DNA of 64,000 nucleotides from Flavobacterium piscis. Lineage in GTDB: Bacteria; Bacteroidota; Bacteroidia; Flavobacteriales; Flavobacteriaceae. The notes beneath the pieces are model-generated. The model was given only the letters and a program-made list of their open reading frames with translations, did not search any database and had not been told where the DNA came from. The DNA is taken from positions 248,001-312,000 of the forward strand of contig NZ_LVEN01000044.1 of NCBI RefSeq assembly GCF_001686925.1. Reading direction: 5' to 3'. Position 1 is the first letter of the stretch. Each line of letters starts with the position of its first letter. A program made the translations under genes and the position numbers. Shown here one piece after another: positions 44,645 to 54,383 of this stretch.

Positions 44645-46246
44645 ATGGAAAATATTACCGTAATTATCATGTTACTATTTGGTGTTGCTTTTTTGAGCCT
44701 CATCAGTAAAAAATACAATTTCCCCATTCCGATTGTGCTGGTACTTTGCGGCGTAATCATTAGTGTAATTCCGGGGCTTCCGGTCATTGCTTTAAGTCCC
44801 GAAGTGGTTTTTATTGTCTTCTTGCCGCCACTTTTGTATCACGCGGCGTGGTACACCAGTTGGTCAGATTTTAAACAAACCATTCGTCCCATTACTTTGG
44901 CGGCTGTAGGTTTGGTACTTTTTACCACCGTGGCCGTAGCCATTGCAGCCCATATGCTGATAGATGATATCTCCTGGCCGTTAGCGTTTTTACTGGGTGC
45001 GATTGTTTCTCCTCCTGATGCGGTTTCGGCTACTTCCATAACAAAAGGTTTGGGTTTGCACCCAAGATTAATTGCAATTCTGGAAGGCGAAAGTCTGGTG
45101 AATGATGCCAGTGGTCTGGTCGCTTACAAATATGCTTTGACCGCTATTACTGCTGGAAATTTTGTACTGTGGCAAGCCGGACTGAATTTTGTGATCATGT
45201 CGGTTTTAGGAATCGCTATTGGTTTGGGCGTAGGCTATATCATGAGTTTTATTCATAAAAAGTTTGTCTGCGATGAGGTGATCGAAGCGACATTAACTTT
45301 ACTAACGCCCTTTGCATCGTATTTAATTGCCGAACATTTTGAAGCTTCGGGAGTTTTGGCCGTAGTGGCAACCGGACTTTTTCTTTCGGCAAGATCCGGA
45401 ACGATTTTCACGCACGAAAGCCGAATCATGACGGGAACAATTTGGAGTGTTCTAACCAATATCTTAAACGGATTGATCTTTATTTTAATCGGATTGCAGT
45501 TGCGACAAATTATCGAAGGGATCGGGGATTACTCCGGTTGGTCTTTGTTTATTTGGGGCGCTTCGGTAAGTTTGGTCGTGATTTTGGTACGCTTTTTATG
45601 GGTGATTCCGGCGACATTGCTGCCAAGATATATCAGTAAAAAAATCCGTTTGCAGGAAGAATTCGATTTCCGGAACATGATCGTTTTCGGCTGGTCAGGA
45701 ATGCGTGGTGTGGTGTCGATGGCGGCTGCTTTGGCGCTTCCGCTAATGATGAACGAAACGGAAGCATTCCCATTGCGAAACCTCATCATTTATCTGGTAT
45801 TTTGTGTGATTCTTTCGACTTTGGTCATTCAGGGACTGACATTGCCCTGGCTGATCAAAAAATTAAAAATCGAAAAATATTCCATCATCGCCGAAGAATA
45901 CGAGATAAGAAACATCATCGTTTCGCAAACCATCACCCATATCGAAGATAATTTCTCGTTACTCAACGATGATTTGCTGCACAACATCAAAAGCAAATAC
46001 GAGGTAAAATTCAACCGCCTCCAAAAAACCGAACTCCCAGCCAATTTCTTCGGAAAAGGAAATATAATGGGCGGCGAGATCTTTAACGACTTCACCAAAC
46101 TTCAAATCGATCTTCTAAACGTAGAACGCAATAAATTAGAATCGATGCATAAATCGGGTTCTGTCAATGAAGAGATTTTCAGGAAGATTGAGAAGGAGTT
46201 GGATTTGGAGGAGACGAGGTTGTGGATGGAGATGTATGAGGAGTAG
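44645..46246 (+). CDS. CPA1-family Na+/H+ antiporter
   Basis: A 533-residue membrane antiporter. It has about 12 hydrophobic helices, including the ion-site helix with the paired motif VSPPDAVSATSI and the later ALEGESLVNDASGLVAYK-like ILEGESLVNDASG, both CPA1 signatures. A hydrophilic C-terminal tail (about 420-533) is cytosolic. It exchanges sodium (or potassium) for protons in pH and salt homeostasis. The frame is open from 44507, but that extension reads through the family B repeat, so the ATG at 44645 (MENITVIIML) is chosen. Confidence 0.93.
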   Translation: MENITVIIMLLFGVAFLSLISKKYNFPIPIVLVLCGVIISVIPGLPVIALSPEVVFIVFLPPLLYHAAWYTSWSDFKQTIRPITLAAVGLVLFTTVAVAIAAHMLIDDISWPLAFLLGAIVSPPDAVSATSITKGLGLHPRLIAILEGESLVNDASGLVAYKYALTAITAGNFVLWQAGLNFVIMSVLGIAIGLGVGYIMSFIHKKFVCDEVIEATLTLLTPFASYLIAEHFEASGVLAVVATGLFLSARSGTIFTHESRIMTGTIWSVLTNILNGLIFILIGLQLRQIIEGIGDYSGWSLFIWGASVSLVVILVRFLWVIPATLLPRYISKKIRLQEEFDFRNMIVFGWSGMRGVVSMAAALALPLMMNETEAFPLRNLIIYLVFCVILSTLVIQGLTLPWLIKKLKIEKYSIIAEEYEIRNIIVSQTITHIEDNFSLLNDDLLHNIKSKYEVKFNRLQKTELPANFFGKGNIMGGEIFNDFTKLQIDLLNVERNKLESMHKSGSVNEEIFRKIEKELDLEETRLWMEMYEE

Positions 46247-46269
46247 GGGGTTAAAATAATTGATTAACC

Positions 46270-47529
46270 TTATTGTGGATCGATAAACCAATCTATTATT
46301 TCATTGCCAATGTTTTTATTTAATTCAGATCCATTTTTTTCGAAAATAGAAAGTTTCCCCAAACCACATTGATGTTGTTTTATTTCTTCATTTTTCCCAT
46401 TGTTTATTCTGTATTTTTGTATACTATGATCTTCAAATGATTTAAATAGAGGTGGTTCTGTTTTATTTGATGGATATAACAATATTGCCTTATCAGAATT
46501 CCAATAGTCGTTATAAACATACATTTGACGTAAATCGTGTGTTGAAGTTTTATCGTTTGAAATGTTTTTCCATTTTGTGTCAATAATAAATTTATTGTTC
46601 ACATGTTCAAGTACAATATCAGGTCTTATTGAAATGCTATTCCAAAAAGTTGTAGACTGTTGACCGCGAACAGTTACTTTTCTTTCTGATTGTTTCAATC
46701 TTGCCAATATATATTCTTCCCATAAATTATTCATATCGAATAATAAGGCTAACATGTTTTCTGAACCACTTGAAATATTGGGAGCGAAATTTAATATAAT
46801 AAATTTTGAAATTGCTAAAGCGGTTTCATAAGGAGCGGTTTTTCTGGTTTTGGGAATTTTTGAAAATGTTGCTTCAGTAACTGAAATGTTTTTTACTTCT
46901 GGGAAATCCAGTTGTACGGTTTTGCATTTAGAATATAAATAGTTGCCTTTGGTACATTTTTCTACAATATCTAAAGCTTTAGAAATTATTTGATGAACAA
47001 GATGATCTTTGTCATAGACTTGATGAGTAGTAAAAAATCGCTCTTTATGAACAAGATTTTTACTGATGTGTCCTGCAAATTCTAATTTACCTTTTAATGC
47101 TTTGACATTTCCGGTTTCTTTATAATATTGTTTGATCAAACCTTGATGAATTAAGGATTGAACTTCATTTAAAAACCACTCAAAGTAGAGGTCCAGTAAA
47201 TGAATATTTTGTCTGTTTACATTTGCCTGATCTACTTTTTGGACTTTCAATTTTTTTGTAACGCGAAGCATTTCTATTAAAGCTTTTTGCCACACATTAG
47301 TACTTTTACCGTCATTATCAATTTTAGGCAAGATCTCAATTGTTAAACCGTCAACCTGAATAACACCAACGAATTGTTTGAACACTACACCATTGTGTTT
47401 TAAATCAAAATACTGATAATTATGTAGTGCATTAAGTTTAGAAAGAGCCACAAAATGTCGTGGCTCGAACTTACCTTTAATTGGAAGAAAGCCATGTTCA
47501 AAAACTTGGATAGTGTTTTCTTTTGACAT
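46270..47529 (-). CDS. mcrC: McrC-like nuclease subunit of a McrBC-type restriction system
   Basis: A 419-residue McrC-family protein. The N-terminal half carries the McrC pattern (IKGKFEPRHFVALSKLNALHNYQYFDLKHNGVVFKQFVGVIQVDGLTIEILPKI). The C-terminal part has the PD-(D/E)xK site in SIRPDIVLEHVNNKFIIDTKWKN (D, then D-x-K). McrC cuts DNA when driven by the McrB GTPase. It starts 2 nt after mcrB and is the last gene of the island, converging on the antiporter with a 23-nt gap. Confidence 0.92.
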   Translation of the reverse strand: MSKENTIQVFEHGFLPIKGKFEPRHFVALSKLNALHNYQYFDLKHNGVVFKQFVGVIQVDGLTIEILPKIDNDGKSTNVWQKALIEMLRVTKKLKVQKVDQANVNRQNIHLLDLYFEWFLNEVQSLIHQGLIKQYYKETGNVKALKGKLEFAGHISKNLVHKERFFTTHQVYDKDHLVHQIISKALDIVEKCTKGNYLYSKCKTVQLDFPEVKNISVTEATFSKIPKTRKTAPYETALAISKFIILNFAPNISSGSENMLALLFDMNNLWEEYILARLKQSERKVTVRGQQSTTFWNSISIRPDIVLEHVNNKFIIDTKWKNISNDKTSTHDLRQMYVYNDYWNSDKAILLYPSNKTEPPLFKSFEDHSIQKYRINNGKNEEIKQHQCGLGKLSIFEKNGSELNKNIGNEIIDWFIDPQ

Positions 47530-47531
47530 AT

Positions 47532-49898
47532 TTAAATTAATAAAGTCTCTATCGCGGATTTAAAATCAATTTCATTGAAAGGAATCAATTCGTATGATTT
47601 AATTATATCAATATCATTTTTAGTATCAAAATCTGCAAAAACAGAAGCAGTATTATTTTTGGAAATTTCTTTTTCTCTTACAAAACCTCTTCCTAAAACT
47701 AAACCTATTTTTCCACAATCATTATAGAAATATTCTTGTAGTAAAGGTATAATCTCATTTTTAAAAGAATTTTCAAAATCTTCTTTAATAAAATAAGAAT
47801 GACCTAAAGTGTAGTTGCGATCTAATAGTAATTCAACTCTTTGATTAATCTTCTCCATAATTAAAACTCGATCGTTAAAGTTTTTCTTTTCAAGTACTTT
47901 TGGATCTGGCATCATTTCAACAAAACAAAAACGTCTTCTTAGAGCTGTATCTAATGCTTCTACACTTCTGTCTGCAGTGTTCATTGTGCCGACGATATAT
48001 AAATTTGACGGAACTCCAAATTCTCTTTTAGAGTAAGGTAATTTTATTTTAAGTTCATTAGTGGCACCAAGCCTTTTGTCTTCTTCAATTAAGGTAATCA
48101 ATTCACCAAAAATTGCAGAAACATTCCCTCTATTGATTTCATCAATAAAAATGGCATAATTACTTCCTGGATCCGCTTCAGCTTTTAAACATAGTTTTTT
48201 AAATATCCCATCTTTAATTTCAAAACTTAATTCAGTTTCTCCATCCTCTAATTTAGGTTTTATTCCTTCTATAAAATCTTCATAGCTAAATGATTGATGG
48301 AAGGTTACAAAGTCGTAGTTTTTTATCGTTATTCCTTCATTTCCTGTAAAGTTTTTAATAGATTCTAAAATATCAAAAGCTTCTGGATAATATTGGTTTA
48401 ATAATTCATTATCTATCGTCCAATTTGATTCTTTATCTTTACTGAAATATAGTGGTTCTGATCTTTCTCGGGCATTTACATTAGGGCAATTTAAAATTGT
48501 ATGTCTTTGTAATTGTCCCCATATTGTAGGTCTTACTGTTATCGAATCAGATAATTTTTCTTTAATTCTAATTAATTCATGGTCGTATATTTCATTAACT
48601 TTTGCAGTCTTTAAGTCAAATAATGCAATACTAATAACCTGCCACCAACTCAATTCTGAAACTAAATTTTCAAGAAATTGTTCTCTAGTAATTGAGGATT
48701 CTTTAAGCGTGAAATTTTCAAAAAACTCACTTTGTAATTTATACGTTTTTCCTGTTCCAGGCGGTCCATATAAGATTTGGTTTTTAGGAATATCCATATT
48801 ATTAGGAAGGTTATTATCTTCTATAGAAGTGTTTTCTTTAATTGGTTGTTCACTATCGTACCATATTGCTTGAATATGATCTTTATTATTAATCTCCTTG
48901 ATGGTATGCCTAATGTAAGAGCCGATAGGAACTTCGAAAGGTATAAAATCTTCTTCCCATTCTATTTCGAGGTTATGTCCATCTTGCAGGTTTTTTTGAA
49001 CAATACCTCTAGCTTTAATCATCATTACTGATGTTTTCCGTTCTCTTACATAAGAGGCTTTTATTGCTATATGGCTTCCTTCGGGTACCTTATTTACATC
49101 ATCTACTAATTCTGTTTCAAAACCATTTTGCCAGAAACTTTCTTTCAAAAAAGTATTTGTCATGTCTTCTGGGGTATGTCCTTTCCAAAAAGCACCAACT
49201 AGAAAATACTTTTCGCTATTTTTATATTCGCAAAAAAAAGTATCGTAAAAACTTCTTAATCCTATTTGCTTGTAGGTAATTGTGGCTGGCAAATCATTTA
49301 CTGCATTAGAGAAATATTCTAATACATTATCTTTCATTCTTGCGCCTTTTCCTTTTTTATCTAGATTGTCAACAAATTCTTTTTTTATTGAATTTGCAAT
49401 GAAATTATTGTCGAAAAGATGAAGTTTATTATCCTCATAAATTAATTGAATATCTTCCGAATTTTCGATAACATCTTCTTTTTTGATAATTCTGATTGTT
49501 CTGAATAATTCAGGATTTTTATAAAATTGAGAATTAGATAAATTTGTTAAAGGAATATCTTTTAACATCTCCAATTTAAAAAAAGCTTTACTTCGGGCTG
49601 ATCTTGAAGTTAGAACGGCTAAAGCTTTTGTTAACTTTAAAAATTTTAGTGTAATTAATTGAGAAACATTAACTCCTAAATCAGAATTTATAATATCAAA
49701 AATCAAAGATTCCTTATCATTTTTAATTCCCCATTCTTTGGCTTGCCAAAATTGTACTTTATCGCCACCAATCATATACACATAATCGCCAAGTTGGAGT
49801 TCTCCAAACCATGAAGATTCTTTTGGGGCAGTGTAATATCCTTCTATTAACTGTACAATATCAAACTTTTGCGAAATTTTACCGAAAAATATATTCAT
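47532..49898 (-). CDS. mcrB: McrB-like AAA+ GTPase of a McrBC-type system, with a novel N-terminus
   Basis: A 788-residue protein. The C-terminal motor has Walker A GPPGTGKT (about 378-385), Walker B FIDEINRGNVSAIFGELITLIE and the McrB signature GTMNTADRSVEALDTALRRRF. The N-terminal about 110 residues (LQLGDYVYMIGGDKVQFWQAKEWG) look like an EVE/PUA-type modified-base reader. The middle (about 190-350, IAIKASYVRERKTSVMMIKARGIV) is an extra beta-rich domain. McrB recognises modified DNA and powers McrC. It starts 28 nt after the HNH gene of the same operon. Confidence 0.92.
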   Translation of the reverse strand: MNIFFGKISQKFDIVQLIEGYYTAPKESSWFGELQLGDYVYMIGGDKVQFWQAKEWGIKNDKESLIFDIINSDLGVNVSQLITLKFLKLTKALAVLTSRSARSKAFFKLEMLKDIPLTNLSNSQFYKNPELFRTIRIIKKEDVIENSEDIQLIYEDNKLHLFDNNFIANSIKKEFVDNLDKKGKGARMKDNVLEYFSNAVNDLPATITYKQIGLRSFYDTFFCEYKNSEKYFLVGAFWKGHTPEDMTNTFLKESFWQNGFETELVDDVNKVPEGSHIAIKASYVRERKTSVMMIKARGIVQKNLQDGHNLEIEWEEDFIPFEVPIGSYIRHTIKEINNKDHIQAIWYDSEQPIKENTSIEDNNLPNNMDIPKNQILYGPPGTGKTYKLQSEFFENFTLKESSITREQFLENLVSELSWWQVISIALFDLKTAKVNEIYDHELIRIKEKLSDSITVRPTIWGQLQRHTILNCPNVNARERSEPLYFSKDKESNWTIDNELLNQYYPEAFDILESIKNFTGNEGITIKNYDFVTFHQSFSYEDFIEGIKPKLEDGETELSFEIKDGIFKKLCLKAEADPGSNYAIFIDEINRGNVSAIFGELITLIEEDKRLGATNELKIKLPYSKREFGVPSNLYIVGTMNTADRSVEALDTALRRRFCFVEMMPDPKVLEKKNFNDRVLIMEKINQRVELLLDRNYTLGHSYFIKEDFENSFKNEIIPLLQEYFYNDCGKIGLVLGRGFVREKEISKNNTASVFADFDTKNDIDIIKSYELIPFNEIDFKSAIETLLI

Positions 49899-49926
49899 TG
49901 TGTGTTTTTGATTTATTATTATGTCT

Positions 49927-50982
49927 TTATATTATATCCAGATCTTTTAAAATATCACTTTTAAATTTACTTAATGGCAGTTTATGAAAATCATTTGAAT
50001 CATATTCAACACCAAATAAAATTCGGTAAACCTCTGGTTTAGAGAGTTTATTTCCAAATAATTTTTCAATACTTTCAATGTATGATTTTGAATAGTTTTT
50101 TTTGATTTTTATCAAATCTCTTAACTCACTTTGATGCGAATTGTACATTTCGTCAATATACATTCCTTCTAGTGTTTTTCTTGCTTTACTATTTGAAATC
50201 TTTACGTCCTGAAGATATATCCTATAATTATTTAACTTAGAATTATATCGATATTTAAAAGAAAAATTTTCTGTTTGTAATTCGTCAACATACGGATGAA
50301 TATGGTTATTAAGATTAAAATTAGTTGCTCCTTTTACTGAACTATTGCAATTTGAACAGGAAGGAATTAAATTGTAAAAAGATAAAGCTAGTAATGGAAA
50401 ATCACTTTGAGGAAACCAATGATCTAAAGTTGGTCTAATTATCTTATTTCCTTTTTTATTTATTATTGTTGAAGTATATACACGATTACAATAGGTACAA
50501 GAATTTCTATCAAGGCTCTTTGCTAAATCATAAGCAGAATAATATTTTTTATTTTTATCAATAAACCAGTCGTAATTAATTATTTTGTTCAAATCATCGA
50601 TGAAGTATTTGTACAAAATACCAGAAACATACCTTTTAGGGGATAAAGAACGAGGAGTCAAATTCTTTCGGTCGAAATAACCAATCCAAGTTATAATATC
50701 AAAACCAGGAATCAATAGTTTCCAAAATTCATTATTTAATAAGCTAAGACCTTCTGGCTCTGAATTTATTAACAGCTCTAAATTCATTTGATCTAAAAAA
50801 AAAGCTTTTAAGGCTGAATTATGGATATCAACTCTCTTAATTTTTGACTTGCATATTTTACAATTTAAAGCTATTGCGCAAGAAGGTCCTCCAACTTTTT
50901 TATTGATAAAACATCTAATTTGCTTAAAATGATATTCTTTAGCTGAGATTATGTTCGGATCTAAGGGATTAATATAAATCAT
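49927..50982 (-). CDS. HNH endonuclease partnered with an ABC-type ATPase (Septu PtuB-like)
   Basis: A 351-residue protein. The HNH site is complete: CTYC (C162, C165), TLDHWFPQSDFP (D187, H188), YNLIPSCSNCN (N204, C209, C212, N213). An additional CKIC pair occurs near residues 41-44. The gene starts 2 nt after the ATPase stop. ATPase plus HNH in one unit is the Septu (PtuA/PtuB) arrangement, and also that of retron-linked effectors. It is longer than the PtuB proteins I recall, so it is Septu-like rather than proven Septu. Confidence 0.82.
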   Translation of the reverse strand: MIYINPLDPNIISAKEYHFKQIRCFINKKVGGPSCAIALNCKICKSKIKRVDIHNSALKAFFLDQMNLELLINSEPEGLSLLNNEFWKLLIPGFDIITWIGYFDRKNLTPRSLSPKRYVSGILYKYFIDDLNKIINYDWFIDKNKKYYSAYDLAKSLDRNSCTYCNRVYTSTIINKKGNKIIRPTLDHWFPQSDFPLLALSFYNLIPSCSNCNSSVKGATNFNLNNHIHPYVDELQTENFSFKYRYNSKLNNYRIYLQDVKISNSKARKTLEGMYIDEMYNSHQSELRDLIKIKKNYSKSYIESIEKLFGNKLSKPEVYRILFGVEYDSNDFHKLPLSKFKSDILKDLDII

Positions 50983-50984
50983 AA

Positions 50985-52961
50985 TTATAAATCATCTTTT
51001 GTTAAACCACTCTCTTCCAGTAAACGCTTTATTTTTTCTGCTCTTATTTTTTTATGATTTTCAATGAAAACTTCTTCATACATTTCTAATAGTTTATGCC
51101 TAATTACTGGTTCTCCAATTATATTAATCGTTTTCAGAATTATACTATTTGTTTTTTCACTTTCGATGTCTGCAATGGATAATGTGATGTTGTTTTTATT
51201 TGATATTATTTTGATTTCTGAATTGATTTTTTTTAATTCTTCTTCTTTTGTTTTCTTTTCAATTGCTACAATTTTATCAAGAACATCTATTTGTTTTAAA
51301 AGTTTAAAATAATTAAGTTTTAATATAATTGATTCTATTTTTTCTCTTGCAAAATCGCCTATTAATTCGTCATTAAGAAAAAAGCTACTTGATAATAGTT
51401 CATTTATATTGGTTGCGAATGTTTTTTGATTAATACTATTTTCAAATATCTGCAATTTATTATCATGCATCTTTTGAAGATATATAATATTTGAATTTGC
51501 TATATCAGACAATGTTAGCGGATCGTGGGATGTGAAAATTATTTGAATATTACTTATATCCTTGCTAATTTCTTTATAAAGTTCAGGAAGTATATGAATA
51601 ATGGAATTTATAAATTTCTTTTTCCATTCAGGATGAAAACCTAATTCAGGTTCGTCTAGAAGTAAAACTACCGTGTTACAATTAACTTGTTTATTATCAT
51701 AAATAGAGGAGAAAAAATTTAAAAGAGATTCTTCTCCTAATGATAAATGTTTATTTGGTTTAAAAGTTAAAAAATTAAGATTTTTTAATTTACCATCATT
51801 ATTGTTATTTTCTAACATCGCTAACAACTGAAAGTATGATTTCATAAATTGTTCCAGAATATTGAATTCAAGGTCCTTGAAATTTTGTATGCCAACAAAT
51901 TCTTGTACGTTAGAAATGATTGAATTAATTGACTCTTCTATATTTGAAGAATCAAACTTAAGTGAAATACTAAATGATGAAATAAGGCTTTTAAATAAAT
52001 CGATGGACATTGAACCATTTTCGATTGCATTTTTTGTTTTCAAAAAATCGGCTTCTATTTCTCCAACAACTTTAGCTAGAGAATAATTGCTAGCCATTAT
52101 GAAGAAATATAAAAATCTATAATATAGACTTATAAAAACTCTGTTTTGATCAGAAGGCACTTTTTTGTAAAGTTGGTTTAATTCAAAAAAGAAAGATTTA
52201 TAATTCTGTGGAAGATGTTTATCAGATGTGTTTTCCTTAAAAAATTTTTCTGAGTCATGTATTTCGAAATCATCTATAAAATTATCTTTAATAATTATTG
52301 TCAATGATTCATATGAAGGAAAGTCATGATAAACTTTTTTTAATCTATCTATTAGCTCTAGATTAAATAAAAAATTTATCTGGCGAAGTATTATTTCATT
52401 ATTTATGTTAATAATATTATTGTCATGATCTTTTACAATAAAATCATCTACTGATTTTAATCTAGGATTATAATTTGATAAAACGGAATAATAAAAATAT
52501 TTAATCTTGGATTTTTTTTTAATGAGCACTCCATCGGAATCACTAGACTCTTCATATTCTTCCAATTCTGAAAATATCCGATCATTATAAAAAATATTTT
52601 CATCGAAAGAAATTTCTAAAAGACTTGTAAATTTTTCTTCTAATTCGAATATTCTACTATTTTTACGATGAACTATATAGGTTTTATTTTCGTGTTCGTA
52701 AATAAAAAATGCTCTTTGATTTATATCTTTTATATGCTTTAAAATTGTTGTTTTGCCGGATCCGTTTTGTCCAATAATGGCTGATAAAGAAGAAATTTGA
52801 CTATGATAAAATCCTTCTATAAATGAGCTGTTTTTTTCTCTTTTTATTTCAACAGTAAAATCGCCAACAAGATCTATTTTATAAAAATATTGTCCACCAA
52901 AATTTAAAGTTTCCTTACCTAATCTATTATTATTGATAAAATATACAGCAACTAATCTCAT
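50985..52961 (-). CDS. ABC/AAA-type ATPase partnered with an HNH nuclease (Septu PtuA-like)
   Basis: A 658-residue ATPase. Walker A is GQNGSGKT (64-71), the signature is LSLGEESLL (about residue 405), Walker B LLLDEPELGFHPEW (D436, E437), and the switch region IIFTSHDPLTLSDI. A long helical insertion lies between the halves and a lysine/glutamate coiled tail ends the protein. Such OLD/SMC-like ATPases activate an associated nuclease upon phage infection. It lies 18 nt behind hsdS and 2 nt before the HNH gene. Base composition is more AT-rich than hsdM. Confidence 0.82.
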   Translation of the reverse strand: MRLVAVYFINNNRLGKETLNFGGQYFYKIDLVGDFTVEIKREKNSSFIEGFYHSQISSLSAIIGQNGSGKTTILKHIKDINQRAFFIYEHENKTYIVHRKNSRIFELEEKFTSLLEISFDENIFYNDRIFSELEEYEESSDSDGVLIKKKSKIKYFYYSVLSNYNPRLKSVDDFIVKDHDNNIININNEIILRQINFLFNLELIDRLKKVYHDFPSYESLTIIIKDNFIDDFEIHDSEKFFKENTSDKHLPQNYKSFFFELNQLYKKVPSDQNRVFISLYYRFLYFFIMASNYSLAKVVGEIEADFLKTKNAIENGSMSIDLFKSLISSFSISLKFDSSNIEESINSIISNVQEFVGIQNFKDLEFNILEQFMKSYFQLLAMLENNNNDGKLKNLNFLTFKPNKHLSLGEESLLNFFSSIYDNKQVNCNTVVLLLDEPELGFHPEWKKKFINSIIHILPELYKEISKDISNIQIIFTSHDPLTLSDIANSNIIYLQKMHDNKLQIFENSINQKTFATNINELLSSSFFLNDELIGDFAREKIESIILKLNYFKLLKQIDVLDKIVAIEKKTKEEELKKINSEIKIISNKNNITLSIADIESEKTNSIILKTINIIGEPVIRHKLLEMYEEVFIENHKKIRAEKIKRLLEESGLTKDDL

Positions 52962-52979
52962 GTAAATATTTTCTTATTG

Positions 52980-54383
52980 TTATATAACTTGTTTAGTCAA
53001 TTTCTTTTTAACTCCTGTTTGATCTTTCAACTCCTGTATTTCCTTCAACAACTCCCTCGCATCACCGTCACTATCCAACTGCTCCGTAAGTTCTCCCTTA
53101 AAAGCTTTATGCAATAAGGCTTGTGGCAAAGTATCCATTTTTTGTTTTAATGTTTTGTATTGTTCTTCAATAGAATTTGCTTTACCAAACAAACTTTCTA
53201 CGCGATTAACGATTTCTTGTTGTTCTTTGATTGAAGGTAAAATGATTGGAGTTTTACTAACTATTTCTTGATTTATTTTAGGCATATTTCCTGCTGTTCC
53301 AGAGGCATTATCTCTATAATACTTTCTAGTTTTTTGTGATGACAATACATACATCAAGAAATTATTTAATATTGAATCATTAGATTTTATCTTCATCATT
53401 ATGTCAGGATATATAAAATCAAAATCCTTACCATCGTAAATTGCTGGTGTTCCTACATAATCTAGAGAATTAGACCTTTGAATTAATATGTCTCCATTTT
53501 TTAACCATAAATGCGAATCTTTTTTAGGTGCTTCGATATCTAAATATTTTACATATGCTGCATTGAATTTTCCAGAAGTTGTAGCTGATAAAGCCAAACT
53601 TTTTAAAGATGTTTCGTATTCTACACTCTTAGGAGAATAACCATTTCTAGGTTTTTCAACTATCACATCTAAAAGCATGCAGTTGCTCCATTCTCTTAAT
53701 TTCTTCCCTTTCCTCCATTCCTCAGTCAATTTACCAGTAACCGCTTGCGTAAGCACTTGCTGACGAAAATCTTTAAGCAATAAAGGAATATTTGCCATAC
53801 TGGTTTTTATAGTTTCCAGTTGAGCAAAAAGTGTATCTAGCTTGGCTACAATTCGGTTTTGCTCTGCTAGTGGTGGTAATGGAAGATAAATTTGTTCATA
53901 TTCCTTATATTTTAAATTTCTAAGATTATTACTACCACCTTGATATTTCGTGATTTCTCCTGTAGAATAGAAATATTGTAAAAAATGATTTACATATTCG
54001 CTATTTATATTCTCATAGATTCTAACTAATCTTAAAAAATTAGTGCAAACCTTTTCAATATGTGACTCAAAATTTAATACTTCATTATCAATAAATACAG
54101 TTCGACCTACGGGTTGATCAGGGCCACCGCCTGAAATTTCTAATAAAATATCTCCGAATTTAAGACTCCTATTTGTAAGACTGCTTCTTTTTATTTTTCG
54201 TAATGATGCTGTATTTCCTTTGTTCTTAGTCCAATTTTTAATTTCACTTCCTCTTATACATAAAACTTCAATAAAATCATCATCAATTACCGAAGTATCT
54301 TTTCCCCAGTCACCACCGATTACAAAAGAGGTTATATTTTTAAATTCTGTTTCAATCCAATTTTTAGGTAATTGCTTTTCCAT
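52980..54383 (-). CDS. hsdS: Type I restriction-modification specificity subunit
   Basis: A 467-residue HsdS with two target-recognition domains and two conserved helical spacers: YLPLPPLAEQNRIVAKLDTLFAQLETI (about 165-200) and ILPSIKEQQEIVNRVESLFGKANSIEEQYK (about 385-420), followed by LPQALLHKAFKGELTEQ. It sets the bipartite DNA sequence recognised by the M2S and R2M2S complexes. The start codon shares one base with the hsdM stop (TAATG), so translation is coupled. Confidence 0.95.
   Translation of the reverse strand: MEKQLPKNWIETEFKNITSFVIGGDWGKDTSVIDDDFIEVLCIRGSEIKNWTKNKGNTASLRKIKRSSLTNRSLKFGDILLEISGGGPDQPVGRTVFIDNEVLNFESHIEKVCTNFLRLVRIYENINSEYVNHFLQYFYSTGEITKYQGGSNNLRNLKYKEYEQIYLPLPPLAEQNRIVAKLDTLFAQLETIKTSMANIPLLLKDFRQQVLTQAVTGKLTEEWRKGKKLREWSNCMLLDVIVEKPRNGYSPKSVEYETSLKSLALSATTSGKFNAAYVKYLDIEAPKKDSHLWLKNGDILIQRSNSLDYVGTPAIYDGKDFDFIYPDIMMKIKSNDSILNNFLMYVLSSQKTRKYYRDNASGTAGNMPKINQEIVSKTPIILPSIKEQQEIVNRVESLFGKANSIEEQYKTLKQKMDTLPQALLHKAFKGELTEQLDSDGDARELLKEIQELKDQTGVKKKLTKQVI

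Noticed and set aside
46246-46270. Terminator between the antiporter and mcrC
   Set aside because: GGTTAA/TTAACC form only a weak 6-bp hairpin without a T tract, so no terminator is called.
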